Shown here piece after piece: positions 12,125-24,275 of a stretch of DNA of 64,000 nucleotides (its first letter is position 1; every line of letters begins with the position of its first letter). Under the pieces are notes generated by a model that saw only the letters and a program-made list of their open reading frames with translations, was not told the origin of the DNA and made no database searches. A program made the translations under genes and the position numbers. The stretch comes from Pontederia crassipes (Eukaryota > Streptophyta > Magnoliopsida > Commelinales > Pontederiaceae): assembly GCA_030549335.1 (NCBI GenBank), contig CM060183.1:27354552-27418551 (forward strand). The letters are read 5' to 3'.

Positions 12125-14094
12125 CTAAGTTGGAACTACCTCAAACAAAAGTTCCTCATCGTGATTCCTCATCATTGAGATAATGATAGCAAATATTATC
12201 ATGAGAATTCCCCAAAGGAAGCCAAGGCGAGCTCTAAGACTCCTGGTCCCTGTCTTACTCTTTACCATCTTGTCATTTTTGTGTTCGAACTCTGATTGAT
12301 GCGACACTTTAGACATGGTGTTTCCAGGGAGTCCACCAGTGGATGAAACTGATTCTGTGTCGTCTTGCACAAGCTCAGCCTCCTTTGTGCCATTCAACTT
12401 CTGCAATGTTGTCATGTCCCTCTTCCCATTGGGCTTATTGTTTGAATTGTCGGGTTCGCTGATCCTACTTGAGGTTACCATTGAATTGAAATTCACTTCA
12501 TGCGAAAGAGATCCACCATCGCTTTGATGCTCAGGGGAGCGTGTGTTGTGATCAGTTGAATTCTGAAGCGAGCGGAAGAGCTTTCTTGGAGAAGTATACA
12601 ACTTGATGTCATCGATGGTGAGATGTGACCGTGTTTTCTGTAAGGAAAACTCGCTGATGAGCTCTGATTTAATATGAATATTCAGAACGCAGGAAGCATA
12701 TAACAATACAAAGACATGAAGATGTTCATTACCTGAGGGCTCGGAGTTATAGTTCCTGTTAACAAGTCTGTTTCACCATCCATCAAAAACCCAGAGAACG
12801 CCTCCGATTGCTCTTGGTTGTTATCAATGTGCTCCTCATCAGCGACATAGTCAAAATCATCCTTTGAGCCATCACCGCCATTGCAGGCCTTCAGAAATAA
12901 GCCATCCTTCAAAGATACATCCACAAGGCCACGATCATCATGCCACAATCTCCTATTAGCACGGCGGGAGTGCTCATAATTGCATGAAGGCATGTCTACA
13001 GATGATGGTGAATCAGCGAATGCATAATACTTGATGCAAGAATCAACAGTATGCGACTCCGGCGAACCAAGCCCAGTAACAGAGCTGTTGCTTACTGCAT
13101 CAAAATTATCCACAGTGCGCCACGGGATCCTTTGGCTCTTCCTGCTGGAGTTCGAACCCGGGACAGGACTGGAACCAATTTCATGCTTAGACAATTTCTG
13201 TCCAGTTAATGCCTTTGCAGTCTGCAACGCCTCAAACGCCGCATCCCTCACGAATGGCATTTTGTCATCGGACTGGCACTTCTCCATTGCATCCACTATT
13301 CTGAAGACCTCCGAAGAAATGCTTCTCTGGTCGACGCACTTCATCAGGAAGTTGATCATCTGTATGGCGGAGAGGCGTATCGCCGAGAGGCGCTTATGGG
13401 AATTGCTTTCCGAGGCGCCGGCGGTCAATATTTGGAGGCCGGAGCGCACGAGAGACCTCGCGTAGGCCTCAGCTGTCAAGCCATTATGCTTCACCAGAGA
13501 CGTGACCAGGCTCATGTGCGCACTGGTCTGAGTGGCCTTCTCCTCCAACGCCCCTGCAACTTTCAGGCAGACCTCGTTCACCATCTCGTCCGAGGCGAAC
13601 TTCCAGTTGCCGGACTCCACGAGGGCCTCCAGGCAGAGCGCGGCCCCCGCCGCGGCGCTCTCCTGCGAGCCCATCAGGGCGTCGGACAGAGGCCTGCAGA
13701 GGGAGCAAATGATGCGCGTCTTCTCCTCGTCGGGCGTCGAGGGATCGATCCCGTACCGCGCGATGGCCGGAACCACCTTGGAGCAGGCCTGGTGCAGGGC
13801 GAAGGATCCGCCGCTGGACGACAGGGTGCGCATGATGGTGGACATGATGTTCTGAATCTGCGGCACGATGTTGCGGCCGTGGACCCTCGCCAGGACCTCG
13901 TAGAGGGAGATGGTGCACTCACCGGTGGGCGCGCCGCCGGGGCTGGAGACCTCGGCGAGGAAGCGTGGGATGCTCTTCGTGTCCAGGTGCTGCGCGTACG
14001 CCTTGAGGGCCTTCATGGCCGACCTGCGCGTGTCCGCGTCCTTGTCCAGGTTCGCCAGCTCTTGGCGTAGCAGAGGGCTGAGACTCCGACCCAT
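12125..14094 (-). CDS. SINE1: ARM-repeat KASH protein of the outer nuclear envelope (SINE1/SINE2-like)
   Basis: Plant SINE1/SINE2 proteins are outer nuclear membrane KASH proteins bound by SUN proteins; in Arabidopsis they act with actin and in guard cells (known of the family). Two coding exons join in phase 0: 14094-12733 (454 codons) and 12637-12125 (TAG), giving 624 aa, slightly longer than the ~570-585 aa Arabidopsis proteins. The start MGRSLSPLLRQELANLDKDA is the conserved N-terminus. Residues ~1-310 are helical armadillo-like repeats, and ~310-585 are polar and probably disordered. A membrane helix follows at ~592-610 (LGFLWGILMIIFAIIISMM), then a 14-residue lumenal tail ending VVPT, the plant KASH signature. 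Exon 1 is GC-rich, especially its first 600 bp. An in-frame ATG nine codons upstream is ignored because conservation begins at MGRSL. Whether it is the SINE1 or the SINE2 orthologue cannot be decided by eye. Confidence 0.9.
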
Positions 14095-17000
14095 CTGGAG
14101 ACAACTAGCAGCAGCAAGCAACAGAAATCAAGTGACCGAAATGAAGGCGAAATCTAAGCAAAGTAGAATCTTTGAAGCGCATCTTTTGTAGATTATGGCG
14201 ATCTAGAAAAATAAAACATATGCCCGATTAATCTATAAATTGCACGTAAAAATGTGAGATGACATACCCGTTTCAGAGATCAAAAAAACGGGAAGAAAAA
14301 AATTGGTATCTGTTCTATGACTCGATTCAGGTAGATCTTACAGATGGATGAAAAGATAGATGTATGGAAATAAGGATCTGTAATAAATATATTTGGGATG
14401 TTTTCTGGGGTGAGACTGAGAGGGTTTAACGTTAATGTGATATATGATTTATTAGTGCCATAGATGGAAGGAGCTCTGCCTCTGAGGGGGTGGGACTTTG
14501 GGGGAGTGACCTAGCCCCTAGGGGCATTTGGGAGGGAAGATGGTGTTTGAATTTTTTTCGTATGAAAATTTAATTTCCCCGCTCCCTTTTCGTTTTACGC
14601 TGGACTTTATTATTATTTTTTGTTTTTTTGTGCTTCCAGAGACCAAACTTTTTGTCAGCTTCTTGCATGGAAAGAAGACACTTGGCTTACCGCTTCAGCC
14701 CTTTCCATGCATAAATAAATAATTATACAAGCCAAATCCAGCAAAGTGTATTATTGCACTGCAAAATCAATATTTTTATTAATATTTTCGTAACCGGATC
14801 ACACAATGACATTGAATTCTTTATCGGATTACCTTTGAATCGGTCCGATCCGATTCGACTGAATGAAATAGAATTTATTAAAATAATATTATTTATAATA
14901 ATTATAAAGATATAATAAAAGTTATATGATATAGTATGTGAATATTGTACTAATAATCTATTAATAATATTAAAAATTAATATAACATAGTTTTTATTTA
15001 GTAAAAGTTTAATAATGATTACTAATAATAATAAACATATAAATATATTATTATTACTAATTTAATATCTACTATTTAATGATGATAGATGATATATTAA
15101 TAAATTTAATCATAAATTATTCTTATTTTTGTTCTTTTATTTCCTTTATTTATGATAATTTTCTATTTTAATGTTATTCAACTTTAAATATTTACCTTTT
15201 TTATTTCAATTCCTATTTAATTTTATATATATCATATTCCTTCATTTTCTTACTTTTTCTTATATTCCCTTTTTAACTTTCTTATTTTTGTTATTTTTTA
15301 ATTCTATTTTCAAAATGTGAATTAAACCGGGTTGAACCGGTTCAATCGACCCGATTTCAATCGGCCGATTCAATCAATTTTTTTAGTTCAATATCGAAAT
15401 TGGTTTTGCACTCTAGCCGAATCGGATCATTGGCCGGTTCGCGGTTGAATCCGCATAACTTTGATTTTTATTACTTCTTAAATATAATATAATTTGATAA
15501 AGTTAAAACAGTTTTTTAATAAAATAATGTTATTTTTATTACTTCTTAAAATATATGAGAAATAAAGTATAAAAGATAAACAAATATAGAATTAGATCAT
15601 ATTAATCATCTTTTAGATCATATTCACAATTCTAAACAAAAGTGGTAAAATTAAAACTAATATTTAGATTTATAATGATTATTTATAATAATTTTATCAT
15701 ATTGTTTTTATTTTTTACTTCAATTTTACTTTGTTAAATATTACTTTTCTTTTTTAATCATTCTTTAAAATCTACTTTATTACTTCTTTTTCTTTTTTCC
15801 TAATCTCAGACATCCTTACTAAAATAAGTTTTTATTTTCTCCATTTTGTCCTACCTATTTCTGCATTTTTAGGAAAAACCAGATTGAACTGGTTTTTTTT
15901 ATTCAATACATTTTTTTTTGTAAAAATGATACTTTGGCCAAATCAAACTGGCTAGATTTTAAAAATAGCACATATTTTTGTATATTCTAATTTATAGTGT
16001 TTCTATTAGGGTAATATATGTCAATTTGAATTTTAAATTCCATCGCCTTTATTTAAAAGAAAATATCGTTTAAGATATAATGTAAAGATATGACTTGGTC
16101 AAGGTGGTGTCTTTGACAAATTAATTTTTAAAAAAGAAATATGCATGTAGCATATGGAGAATAAATATGTGAGTTTTTTTTCTAGATTAAATGGATGTGA
16201 TTCAGCAACAAATAATGCGGAGGTGCTATTAATTTTTAATAAGAAGAATAATTTAGTATATAGAGAATTGATACTTTAATTTTGATTCCAAATTTATCTT
16301 CCACACTTTTGGATTGTTTTTTTTTTCTTACAAGGGCCATTGTCATAAAAAAATTTAAAAAAACATTATTCTTTTTTTTAAGTAATGTTTGATAAATAAT
16401 GAATTTATATTTTGCCAAAATTAGTGTTTTTAAAATTTTAAGCATCCCCAAGTTATGTGCAAATAACTTTTACTTTTACGAGCATCATTTCTATTTTCAT
16501 TCCGATTTTATGTTCTAGTTCATGTAATCCTCGCATTTTGTAAAAACTTTACATGCATAATACAACTAAATTAATGAAGTTGGCACCCTCTTTTTTTTTA
16601 TTGAAAAGAGGGTGGTTCAGGAAATTGCTTTGACTAAACATCGTGTGTGAATAAGGCTTGATAAATAAAGTTGATCCAATACATCAACTTGATGCAATCG
16701 AGAGAAGCTTGCTAAGGAGTAACAACAACATAATGGCCAAAGTCAGGGTTGTAGTTCCAACCGAGCGAGTGTCGGCCTCTAATAGCTTCATGATAGTAAG
16801 ATGATACGTCTAAAAAATTGTGTAAGTTATTGTGTAAGCTAACTAAAAAATTGTATGTGACATGTCTGATAGTTCATGCTGGATCTTGATACCTCTGAAA
16901 GTTTGGTACAAATAATTATTTATTTTCGTCACAATTAGTTCAACCAATAACTTCTTACAACTAACACCATAGTTTTTTATGGATGCTAGCCGACTTGGAG

Positions 17001-17169
17001 GAGATATTCATGTTTAGCTAAACATGTAGTTCGAATAATTAAGTAGCATTACCAAGTTTATGAGAGCAACCACTTCTAGCTAATATCTATTATAGGATAA
17101 TCACACAGAGCGCACAAAGTATCCCCTGATGCTGAAACATTTTGATCTTTATAGGCCCTTTCCAACTCC
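14095..17169. other. upstream flank of the KASH gene and AT-rich spacer
   Basis: The first ~400 bp upstream of the KASH start probably contain its 5' UTR and promoter. The rest is strongly AT-rich, with low-complexity ATAATAATT-type sequence and two short GC-richer patches (about 14820-14870 and 15325-15460) built on GAACCGGTTCAATCG-like words, which look like decayed repeat DNA. No coding region or RNA gene is recognised. Confidence 0.45.
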
Positions 17170-19275
17170 AATTTTATGCACTGAACTTTGACTTAATATT
17201 TGTTATGATTCTATCATATTTTGGATGAATAGTAATATTAAAATTATAGAAAATTTTATTATTTTTTCATAGAATCAAAGATCATCTCGTTTGAAGAACT
17301 ATACAAAAAGTTATGTATAAAATAGTGCAGACCTATCAGACCGTCGGTGGAGTAGAGGACGTCCTAAAGAAAAATGGACGCCTATTTGAGAATTAAACGG
17401 ACGTCCAAAATAATAATGGACCTCCGTTTGTTTCCTGTAACGACTATATTTCAACGGTTAGTTCAAAATGGATGCCTGAAGTTTAAACAGATGCCCCATT
17501 TGGTGCAGAAAATTACATAATGACTAATTTTGAATATCAACTGTTATGGAACACTACAAGAAAATTCAGACTTTCCGACGGGCGGTTTCCGACGGATATA
17601 AATTCGTCCAAATTTGAGATGGATTTTGCGACAGATAGCGATCCGTCACAAATGAAAATAATAAATTATGTAATTTATTATATTATTATTTTATTTTTCG
17701 ATGATTAGGAATGTCAAAATTTCCGACGGATATCTATCTGTCGCAATTTCTGACGGTCCGAACCGTCGGTAAATGTAAAATAATATAATATAAAGAGTAT
17801 TTTATTAATATAATTAGCGACAGTCTAAACCGTTGCAATTTCTGATGGTCCCGACCGTCGGTAAATGAAAAGTAATATAATATAAGGATTATTTTATTAA
17901 TATAATTAGCGATAGTCCGAACCGTCATAATTTTCGACGATTTCGACCTTCAGTAATAATTAGCAATGGTCTGGACGACAATAAACTAAAAAATAAATAT
18001 TATATATAACTACATATAATATTTAATTATAATTAAATAATTTTTGACGGTCACGACCGTCGGTAACTTTAAAAATAATTAATAGCATATTCATATATAT
18101 ATATATCATGATAATATATATTATTAATATTTGCTATATTTCGGATGGTCATAGCCTTCGGTAATTAAAATTTTATTATCCCGCTACTTTTTTTTCGTTT
18201 TTCCACTTTCTCATATATATATATATATATATATATAAACTCTCCCCCACTCTCTATTTCTTTCTCCTCTCCTCTCTCTCTCCCTGGCGGCGAGCCTCTT
18301 CCGATCCAGCGATTGGATTCGGCCGCGAGCAGATCCGGCCGTCAGTGGTCGACCAATTTTTTTATATTATAAAAATTCTTTGCAACAGTTTTGACAGCCG
18401 AAACTTTCGACGATCGCGACAACCGTCGAAAGTTTCGGGGGTTGCGACCGCCGACAATATTGGCGGTCACGATCGTCAAAAGTTTTGACGATCGCGACTG
18501 CCAGAACTTTTGACGTTATTTCCAACTGTCGAAAATTAATTTGCGTTGACAATTTTTTCAACCGAAAATGACAATTTTCGAGAAATTACCGATGGTTATC
18601 GTATGTAATTGTCATCTTTCTTGTAGTGGAAGAGATTGGAGGCTATAAAAGAGGGCCAAAACACTTCAAGAAGACCAAAACTTTTAAGAATAAACAAACA
18701 AATACTTGTGTTCATCCAAGAAGTCTTATTGAGTTCAAAGTTGTAAATTTTTTATTTCTTTCTCTCTTACTTTCATGTCAAGTTTCAAATTGTAAAAGAG
18801 GCATTGAAGAGTATTTTTGTGATATTATAATAGTTGTTTAGCTCACGAGTAAAAAAGAGATTATATCTTACCTCTTGAGTGAAGAAAAGACAAGTGCAAG
18901 TTATCGAATGGGAGAGGTGTGCCTTACCTCTTGAAATGGAGAAAAAGGCAATAGTTATAAATGATTTATTCCTTGTCCCATTTTCAATGAAGAAAGGATG
19001 TTAGTGAAATCTTCGACAGGCTCGAGTTCGATAAGTCAGAGCGAACATGTGTGTCAAGGTGTGTCCGAACATCATCAACAAAACATCGTGCATCTTGTGT
19101 TTGTCTTTCTCTCTTCCTCTCCTTCATACTCTATTATCCATGTGATTTGGGCATTATTGTGTTTGATTTTAACATTACCGGATTAATTTTGTGCTTCTAC
19201 AACATATTTCATAAAATCCACATTTCCGATTTAAATACCAATTCACCCCTCTCTTGGTTCCTTGTGATCCAATAG
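17170..19275 (+). mobile_element. Ty1/copia-type LTR (SIRE-like), interrupted by a CACTA element
   Basis: The 3' part (18700-19275) matches the end of the better-defined LTR at 25067-26467: CGAGTTCGATAAGTCAGAGC, then TCAAGGTGTGTCCGAACATC, and a terminus ATTCACCCCTCTCTTGG..GATCCAAT. The 5' part (about 17170-17550) matches the start of the same LTR (TTTATGCACT..AAAATAGTG). Between them sits a 1077-bp CACTA element. The left boundary is approximate and no target duplication was found. No internal coding domain adjoins it, so it is a solo LTR or an LTR fragment. Confidence 0.65.
17552..18628. mobile_element. non-autonomous CACTA (En/Spm) element, copy 1
   Basis: It starts CACTACAAGAAAA and ends TTTCTTGTAGTG, flanked on both sides by GAA (17549-17551 and 18629-18631), the 3-bp target duplication expected of CACTA elements. 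The interior carries many copies of a CGACGGT..ACCGTCG motif in both orientations, the usual sub-terminal repeats, and a TA microsatellite at about 18214-18236. A GC-rich core at 18285-18345 (GATCCGGCCG-like) is shared with copy 2. There is no transposase reading frame, so it would need an enzyme supplied in trans. It lies inside a copia-type LTR. Confidence 0.9.
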
Positions 19276-19599
19276 TAGTATCCGTCTTTGTTATTGGTCC
19301 ACATGTATTTGTCTGAGTCCCTAGGTTGATGTGGGATTACATTGCTGCAATTTTTTGGATAAAATTATTGACAGCCAAAGTGTTGACAGTTAATTGTAGT
19401 CCTAGCTTCCATTTGGGAACATGGAAGATGTCATCGTGTTTAACGTGTTTGTTCGCTGCTTGGGGATTAAAGTGTTTTAGAATCTTTTCCTTGTCATGTT
19501 TTAGTTATCAAATCATAAACACATGTCCAAACCATCTCTAATGTTTTGCCTGATTAGGTAACAATCCTCGGTCATGTGTCACATAATGCACATTAAAAG

Positions 19600-20089
19600 A
19601 TCGAAGGAATCGTGCTGAGTTTTCATACTTGTGAACTAATGCTTGCAACCAAAGTTGGTGCAATTGATTTATTGGTAGCTAGCATGTTTAACAATTAATG
19701 CGTCATTAGTTGCCTTCGAGGATATAATTCCAAATACTCTTGATGCATTAGGAAGTTTTATTTCTTATCGATTGATGACATCGAGCTTTCAAATGTCATC
19801 CCACCATAGGAAGTTTCGACGTGGTCACTCAATCTCTTCTACTATACTAGTAGGTAACTTCATTGATTGCATGGTGTACATGTATAATAATAAAGTCCAT
19901 GAGTTTACAAGGATGCCTTCATAAAAATGATAAATTTTGTCCAAGTAGTTCGAGAATTGAGCCCTGACTTTCTACATGATGTCTAGTGTGTTTCTCTCAT
20001 AACTCTACCATGATTAGTCGGAACCTTAAGGTACTTGCCCATATTGTTTGTGACGTTAAATTTGGCAATATGTTCAGAAAAAGTATATT
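19600..20089 (-). pseudogene. LINE (L1-type) ORF2 remnant
   Basis: Minus-strand translation in broken frames resembles the region downstream of the RT domain of plant L1 LINEs: MGKYLKVPTNHGRV at about 20010-20050, then MQS..LPTSIVEEIE, and KATNDALIVK further on. Stops and frameshifts are many. It is dead and only a fragment. TRIM-like repeats begin directly at its upstream end. Confidence 0.5.
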
Positions 20090-20660
20090 TGTTAAATTTG
20101 ATGTGCTAACCAATTTGTCCAACAGCTTAAGCGGTTAGGGAGAGCAACATCATTTATTTTATATTCTTAACACTCCTCCTCACGTGTGGGTTGCTGACAA
20201 CTTTTGATCTAGTCCAAGCCCAACATGTGGACAACTAAAGGAGAAAATTATTTTTTAATAAGCCTTTAGGAAAATTGATTAGCACATCAAATTTAACATA
20301 GTATCAGAGTCAGAGGTCAAAAGTTCAAACATCATTAAGTTCTTATTAAAAAATAATTTTCTCCCTTAGTTGCCCACGTATTGCGCTTGGGCTAGACTAA
20401 AAAGTTATCAGCAGCCCACACATGAGGGAGAGTGTTAAGAATATAAAATTAATTATGTTTCTCTTTCTTTCGACTTAAGCTTTTAGAAAAATTGATTAGC
20501 ACATCAAATTTAACATAGTATAAGAGCCAGAGGTCCTGAGTTCACACCTCGCTATGCTCTTATTAAAAAAATTCCTTCCTTACTTGTCCACGTGTTGGGC
20601 TTGGCCTAAACCAAAAAGTTGTCAGCAGCCCACACGTGAGGGGGAGTGTTAATATAATAT
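20090..20660. mobile_element. TRIM-like miniature LTR retrotransposon cluster (83-bp LTRs)
   Basis: Two LTR units of exactly 83 bp are visible: 20433-20515 on the plus strand (TGTTAAGAATATAAAATTAA to CAAATTTAACA) and 20090-20172 in inverted orientation. Each is preceded, in its own orientation, by a purine tract (CACGTGAGGGGGAG-like). The plus-strand LTR ends at 20298 and 20515 are followed directly by TAGTATCAGAG or TAGTATAAGAG, close to the initiator-Met primer-binding sequence TGGTATCAGAG. The internal region between PBS and purine tract is only about 130 bp with no coding capacity. The arrangement is inverted copy, then plus-strand LTR end, internal, LTR, internal, diverged LTR start at 20647. 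Related LTRs occur at 23655-23740 and 23825-23909. Confidence 0.7.
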
Positions 20661-20999
20661 CCCTAAGTTAACCATGCATGATTAGATGTATGAATGTGAT
20701 GTTATATAATCTTATTCATAATCTCTATGAATGTGATGTTAAGACTTACACTTCAATATTAACTAAAGTGCGAAAGCGATGAAAATTTACTTAAGGCATG
20801 AAAATGTGATTTTTGGAAAAGTGAAATTTTAGAAAATTAAAGTCTCGGTAATTATTTCTATATATGAAAGGATTATAAAAGTGATTTTTTAAGAATTTTT
20901 AGGAGATGTGTTAGGTAAAACGTAGACACAAAATTGAAAAATTCGTGAAATCACAATTTTTGTTCTTCAAACAAAAATTTAGATTTCGATTTCTTAGTT

Positions 21000-23655
21000 A
21001 TTTATTTTTCTTAATATTTTATTTGAATCCAAACGGGGGTAGTTCCTTATTTACATGTAATTTCATAAGTAAATAAATAAATAAATAGATGTAAATAAGG
21101 CAAATATTAAGGGCAATTTGATCCCACTTTTTTGCCGACTTAGTAAGTCGGTTTTTCTTTGCCTTCTTATCCTTCACCTTCTACCTTTTACCCCCCACTT
21201 TCTTCCCCTTTCACCATCCTTGGACGAATAGCAAAGGTAGAAGAAATCTTGCTACATGTTGAAGGAAATTTGAGAAAGGGAAGAGGAAATTAGGGTTTTC
21301 GATTGTGGTGAGTTGATACTTCACTTTATTTTAATTTTTATTACATACATTTCTAGTTAGGGTTTCTGTGAATCTTTCCCATCTCATTCATTTTTGGATT
21401 TTACTTGAACATGGGACAAAACTCGTGTTGTTCATGGGTAAGATTAACCTTAGCCATGTTCAATTGATTCACGAATCTTTAGCTATATAATTCCATACCT
21501 TCGAGTGATCCAAAATTATGAAATTTATTCTGATTGATCCTATATCAGTCTACTTTCATTGAGCTTTAGAATCAAGTTAATATGATTTCTGTAGATAAAG
21601 TTATGCTCTTATTTTTAAGGTACTATCACTCTGTCCGTCAAAATTGCTACCCGAATTTGTAAATTATGTATTAAATCCAATATGTCGTGGAATTATTTGT
21701 AGGTTTAGTTGAGAATTGTAATTACTAGAAAATGATATGTTTAGCGAAAGTTATAAATATTTTATCGAGCCTTACTCAGTTTGTCAAAATGGAGCCCAGG
21801 ACAGATTATGCTAGTATTGGTTAAATTTATTGAGCTCAGTACAAATAGATATAAATTCAAATAATTTTATGAGTCGCACCCAAGGATGTCTACTATTTGG
21901 GAAAATTAAAAGTACCAGAATGAGGAATGTTTATTATTTTATATGAATTATAAAAGTAAGGTTACTCAGTCTATCAGGATATAGTAATAACACAAAAGTT
22001 AGGTTGAATGTTGATTTTCATGAGAGCAAACCATAATGAAATAAGAAATGAAACTTTTACGGATTAATATTTCTGTAATGTGAAACTAAAGAAAATTGAA
22101 ATGATGTTATTTGATTATGTATGCTAGAAGGTATGGATTTTCTTTATTGTGTATGCAATCTATCATAATATTAGGTCAATCCTTATGTTTAATAGTTACT
22201 TAAGTTATAAGAGTAAATATTTAAGGTTCATATACCATTGCAATTAATTATGTTTCATATGTGTTAGGCTTGTGCTCATATCATAGTAGATGTGTTAGCT
22301 TGTGCTTATATCATAGTAGTAATGTGTTTATTATTGTTATAGGAGTAGAAGAGTAAAGTAGTGAAAAGGGAAAGGAAAACATTTTGTTAGCTCTTATAGG
22401 TAAGTTGATTTCTCCTACTCCATGTATTCACCTCTTTTGAATTCAATGTGACATCGATTATTATATGTATTGAATATGTTTTTGAATGATATGAATTAAT
22501 TTTGAGAAATGCAATTATGAAAAGTATATGTGATATGATCTGAATGTATTACGATGAGTGCAATCTTGTTTATTTTAAAATGGTATTGTATATGATTCAT
22601 TTTCTGATATTCAGAAGATGTTTGTTACATAATGAATCATGCATCGCATTTGCATTTGCATATACGATGATTGGATCTAAGTGCTACATCGCTGATCATG
22701 ATGGGAGTCACCTCTAGAGTCCAATTCATCATTCTATTCCCCAATAATAAGATAAGATAGGCTGGAACTAAGTGCCATGCGGAGCTAAGTGCCACATCAT
22801 GAGTAGTCGCGATGGGGGCCACCTCTAGAATCTGTATGGGCAACCTCTAGAGTCCACCTATCGTTATATGATTTGTTCCCCGAAAGGGATGAGGTAGAAT
22901 GGAGCTAAGTGCTACATCGCTGATCACAATGGGAGTCATCTCTAAAGTCCACCTACCGACCACTGGCCAGTTGGTGATTCGTGCATACATATGAGAGTGT
23001 TGCATTGCATACTCATGTTTGATATGTTTAAGTGACAATGAATGTAAATTGAGTGTAATGATTTTGATTGGAATGTTATATATGTATTTATTAAATGTGT
23101 GAAGATATTGACTTTGATATTATGATTAATGCATGTATTTTTATATTTCTCTGAATTTATTAGATGGTAACACATAGCTTATTAGTTATTAGCTTACTGA
23201 GCTATTATTTGCTCACAATGTTGTTGTACACTTTTTCAGATCAGTAGAATTTTTTGGAGCGCGAGAGACAGTCTTAGCAGGGTGTGGATCATTTTTGCTG
23301 CTAAAATATTGAGAAGTCATGTGTCTCACCGCGCATGTTAGATAGAAAACTTGTAGCTCTCATATTTCTCTATTGAGATATGGAGAGAGTTTGATATGTG
23401 CTATGTATAAAAAGTAATTTTGTATCTTGTAAAATGTAAATTTTTTATGACTATGTCGTGGTGTAAACCCTAGGATTGTTACATGCTCTGAATGATCAAT
23501 ATAAACTATGTGGTTTGATTATGTATGTTATCACTCTCCTGTATTATCTAAAGGAGTTATTCACAATCTTTTTTTTAAAAAAAATAAGGAAATATTTGAA
23601 CGTTCGTAATAAGTCGCGAGCTCTGATTTAAACGTTGTTTAAATCGGGGTCATGG
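21000..23655 (+). mobile_element. gypsy-type LTR-like block, plus orientation
   Basis: A ~2.6-kb block without coding capacity ends at about 23655 in TTTAAATCGGGGTCATGGCA, the same terminus as the oppositely oriented block starting at 24276, where it abuts a primer-binding sequence. It contains a repeated module at 22676-22975 (GGAGCTAAGTGCCACATC, CCACCTCTAGA, GAAAGGGATGAGGTAGAATG). The left boundary is unclear. It is probably a solo LTR. Confidence 0.45.
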
Positions 23656-23909
23656 CAATTAAGAATATAAAATCATAGATGTTGCTATTTCTAACGGCTT
23701 ACGCTTTCAGGAAAATTGGTTAGCACATCAAAATTTCACAATCTTTTTTTTTTTAAATAAGGAAATATTTGATCGTTCGTAATAAGTCGCGAGCTCTGAT
23801 TTAAACGTTTAAATCGGGGTTGTGACAATTAAGAATATAAAATCATAGATGTTGCTATTCCTAACGACTTAAGCTTTCAGGAAAATTGGTTAGCACATCA
23901 AATTTAATA
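23570..23909. repeat. direct duplication carrying two TRIM-like LTR copies
   Basis: Two near-identical units follow each other (about 23570-23740 and 23755-23909). Each has the gypsy-LTR terminus (AATAAGTCGCGAGCTCTGAT) followed by a TRIM-like LTR (AATTAAGAATATAAAATCAT to TTAGCACATCAAA). The second unit lacks a few bases of the palindrome around TTTAAAC. It looks like a local tandem duplication of a TRIM-LTR insertion junction. Confidence 0.6.
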
Positions 23910-24258
23910 ATATTTGGAGATGTTAATGTAAAACCCTTGCATTTGCATAGGATATTATCTACTTTTGGCCTCCCCCGCACGGTTTTCTCAAAATGCGTCC
24001 TCCAATATCAAAGTAGCGGAGCGACTCACCTCTATACTTGGCAGGATATTGTCCGCTCTGCCCCTCTCCTAGGGCTCACGATTTTCTAACGCGTCCTACC
24101 AAGTCAAGGTCATGCTCCTATATATATCTAGCATCTCTCTCGTGACTTATGCATGTGGGACTAATTCAAGGCATGCCTTATGCATCCTTCCCTCCTTAGG
24201 GGACTCAACGCCATCGTTGGGTGATCGCACGCCATCATGTACAGATGTTCACGCGGAG

Positions 24259-24272
24259 TGGCTTTGATACCA
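24259..24272 (-). other. primer-binding-site-like sequence next to LTR
   Basis: Read on the minus strand this is TGGTATCAAAGCCA, close to the tRNA-Met primer-binding sequence of plant LTR retrotransposons. It directly follows, with a 3-base gap, the minus-strand LTR end ATCGGGGTCGTGATA. It supports the minus-orientation LTR call for 24276-28450. About 350 bp of non-coding leader-like sequence lies on its other side (23910-24258). Confidence 0.6.
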
Positions 24273-24275
24273 TAA

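Noticed and set aside
13484-13918. Minus-strand 144-codon frame overlapping the KASH exon
   Set aside because: It is an alternative frame of the same GC-rich exon; the SINE-like frame has conserved protein, this one does not.
13396-14070. 224-codon plus-strand open frame
   Set aside because: It is antisense to the GC-rich first exon of the KASH gene; its protein is low-complexity Arg/Gly/Ala with no family resemblance.
14820-15460. Possible Helitron or other named element from GAACCGG-type words
   Set aside because: No defined termini, hairpin or target duplication were found; left as unclassified spacer.
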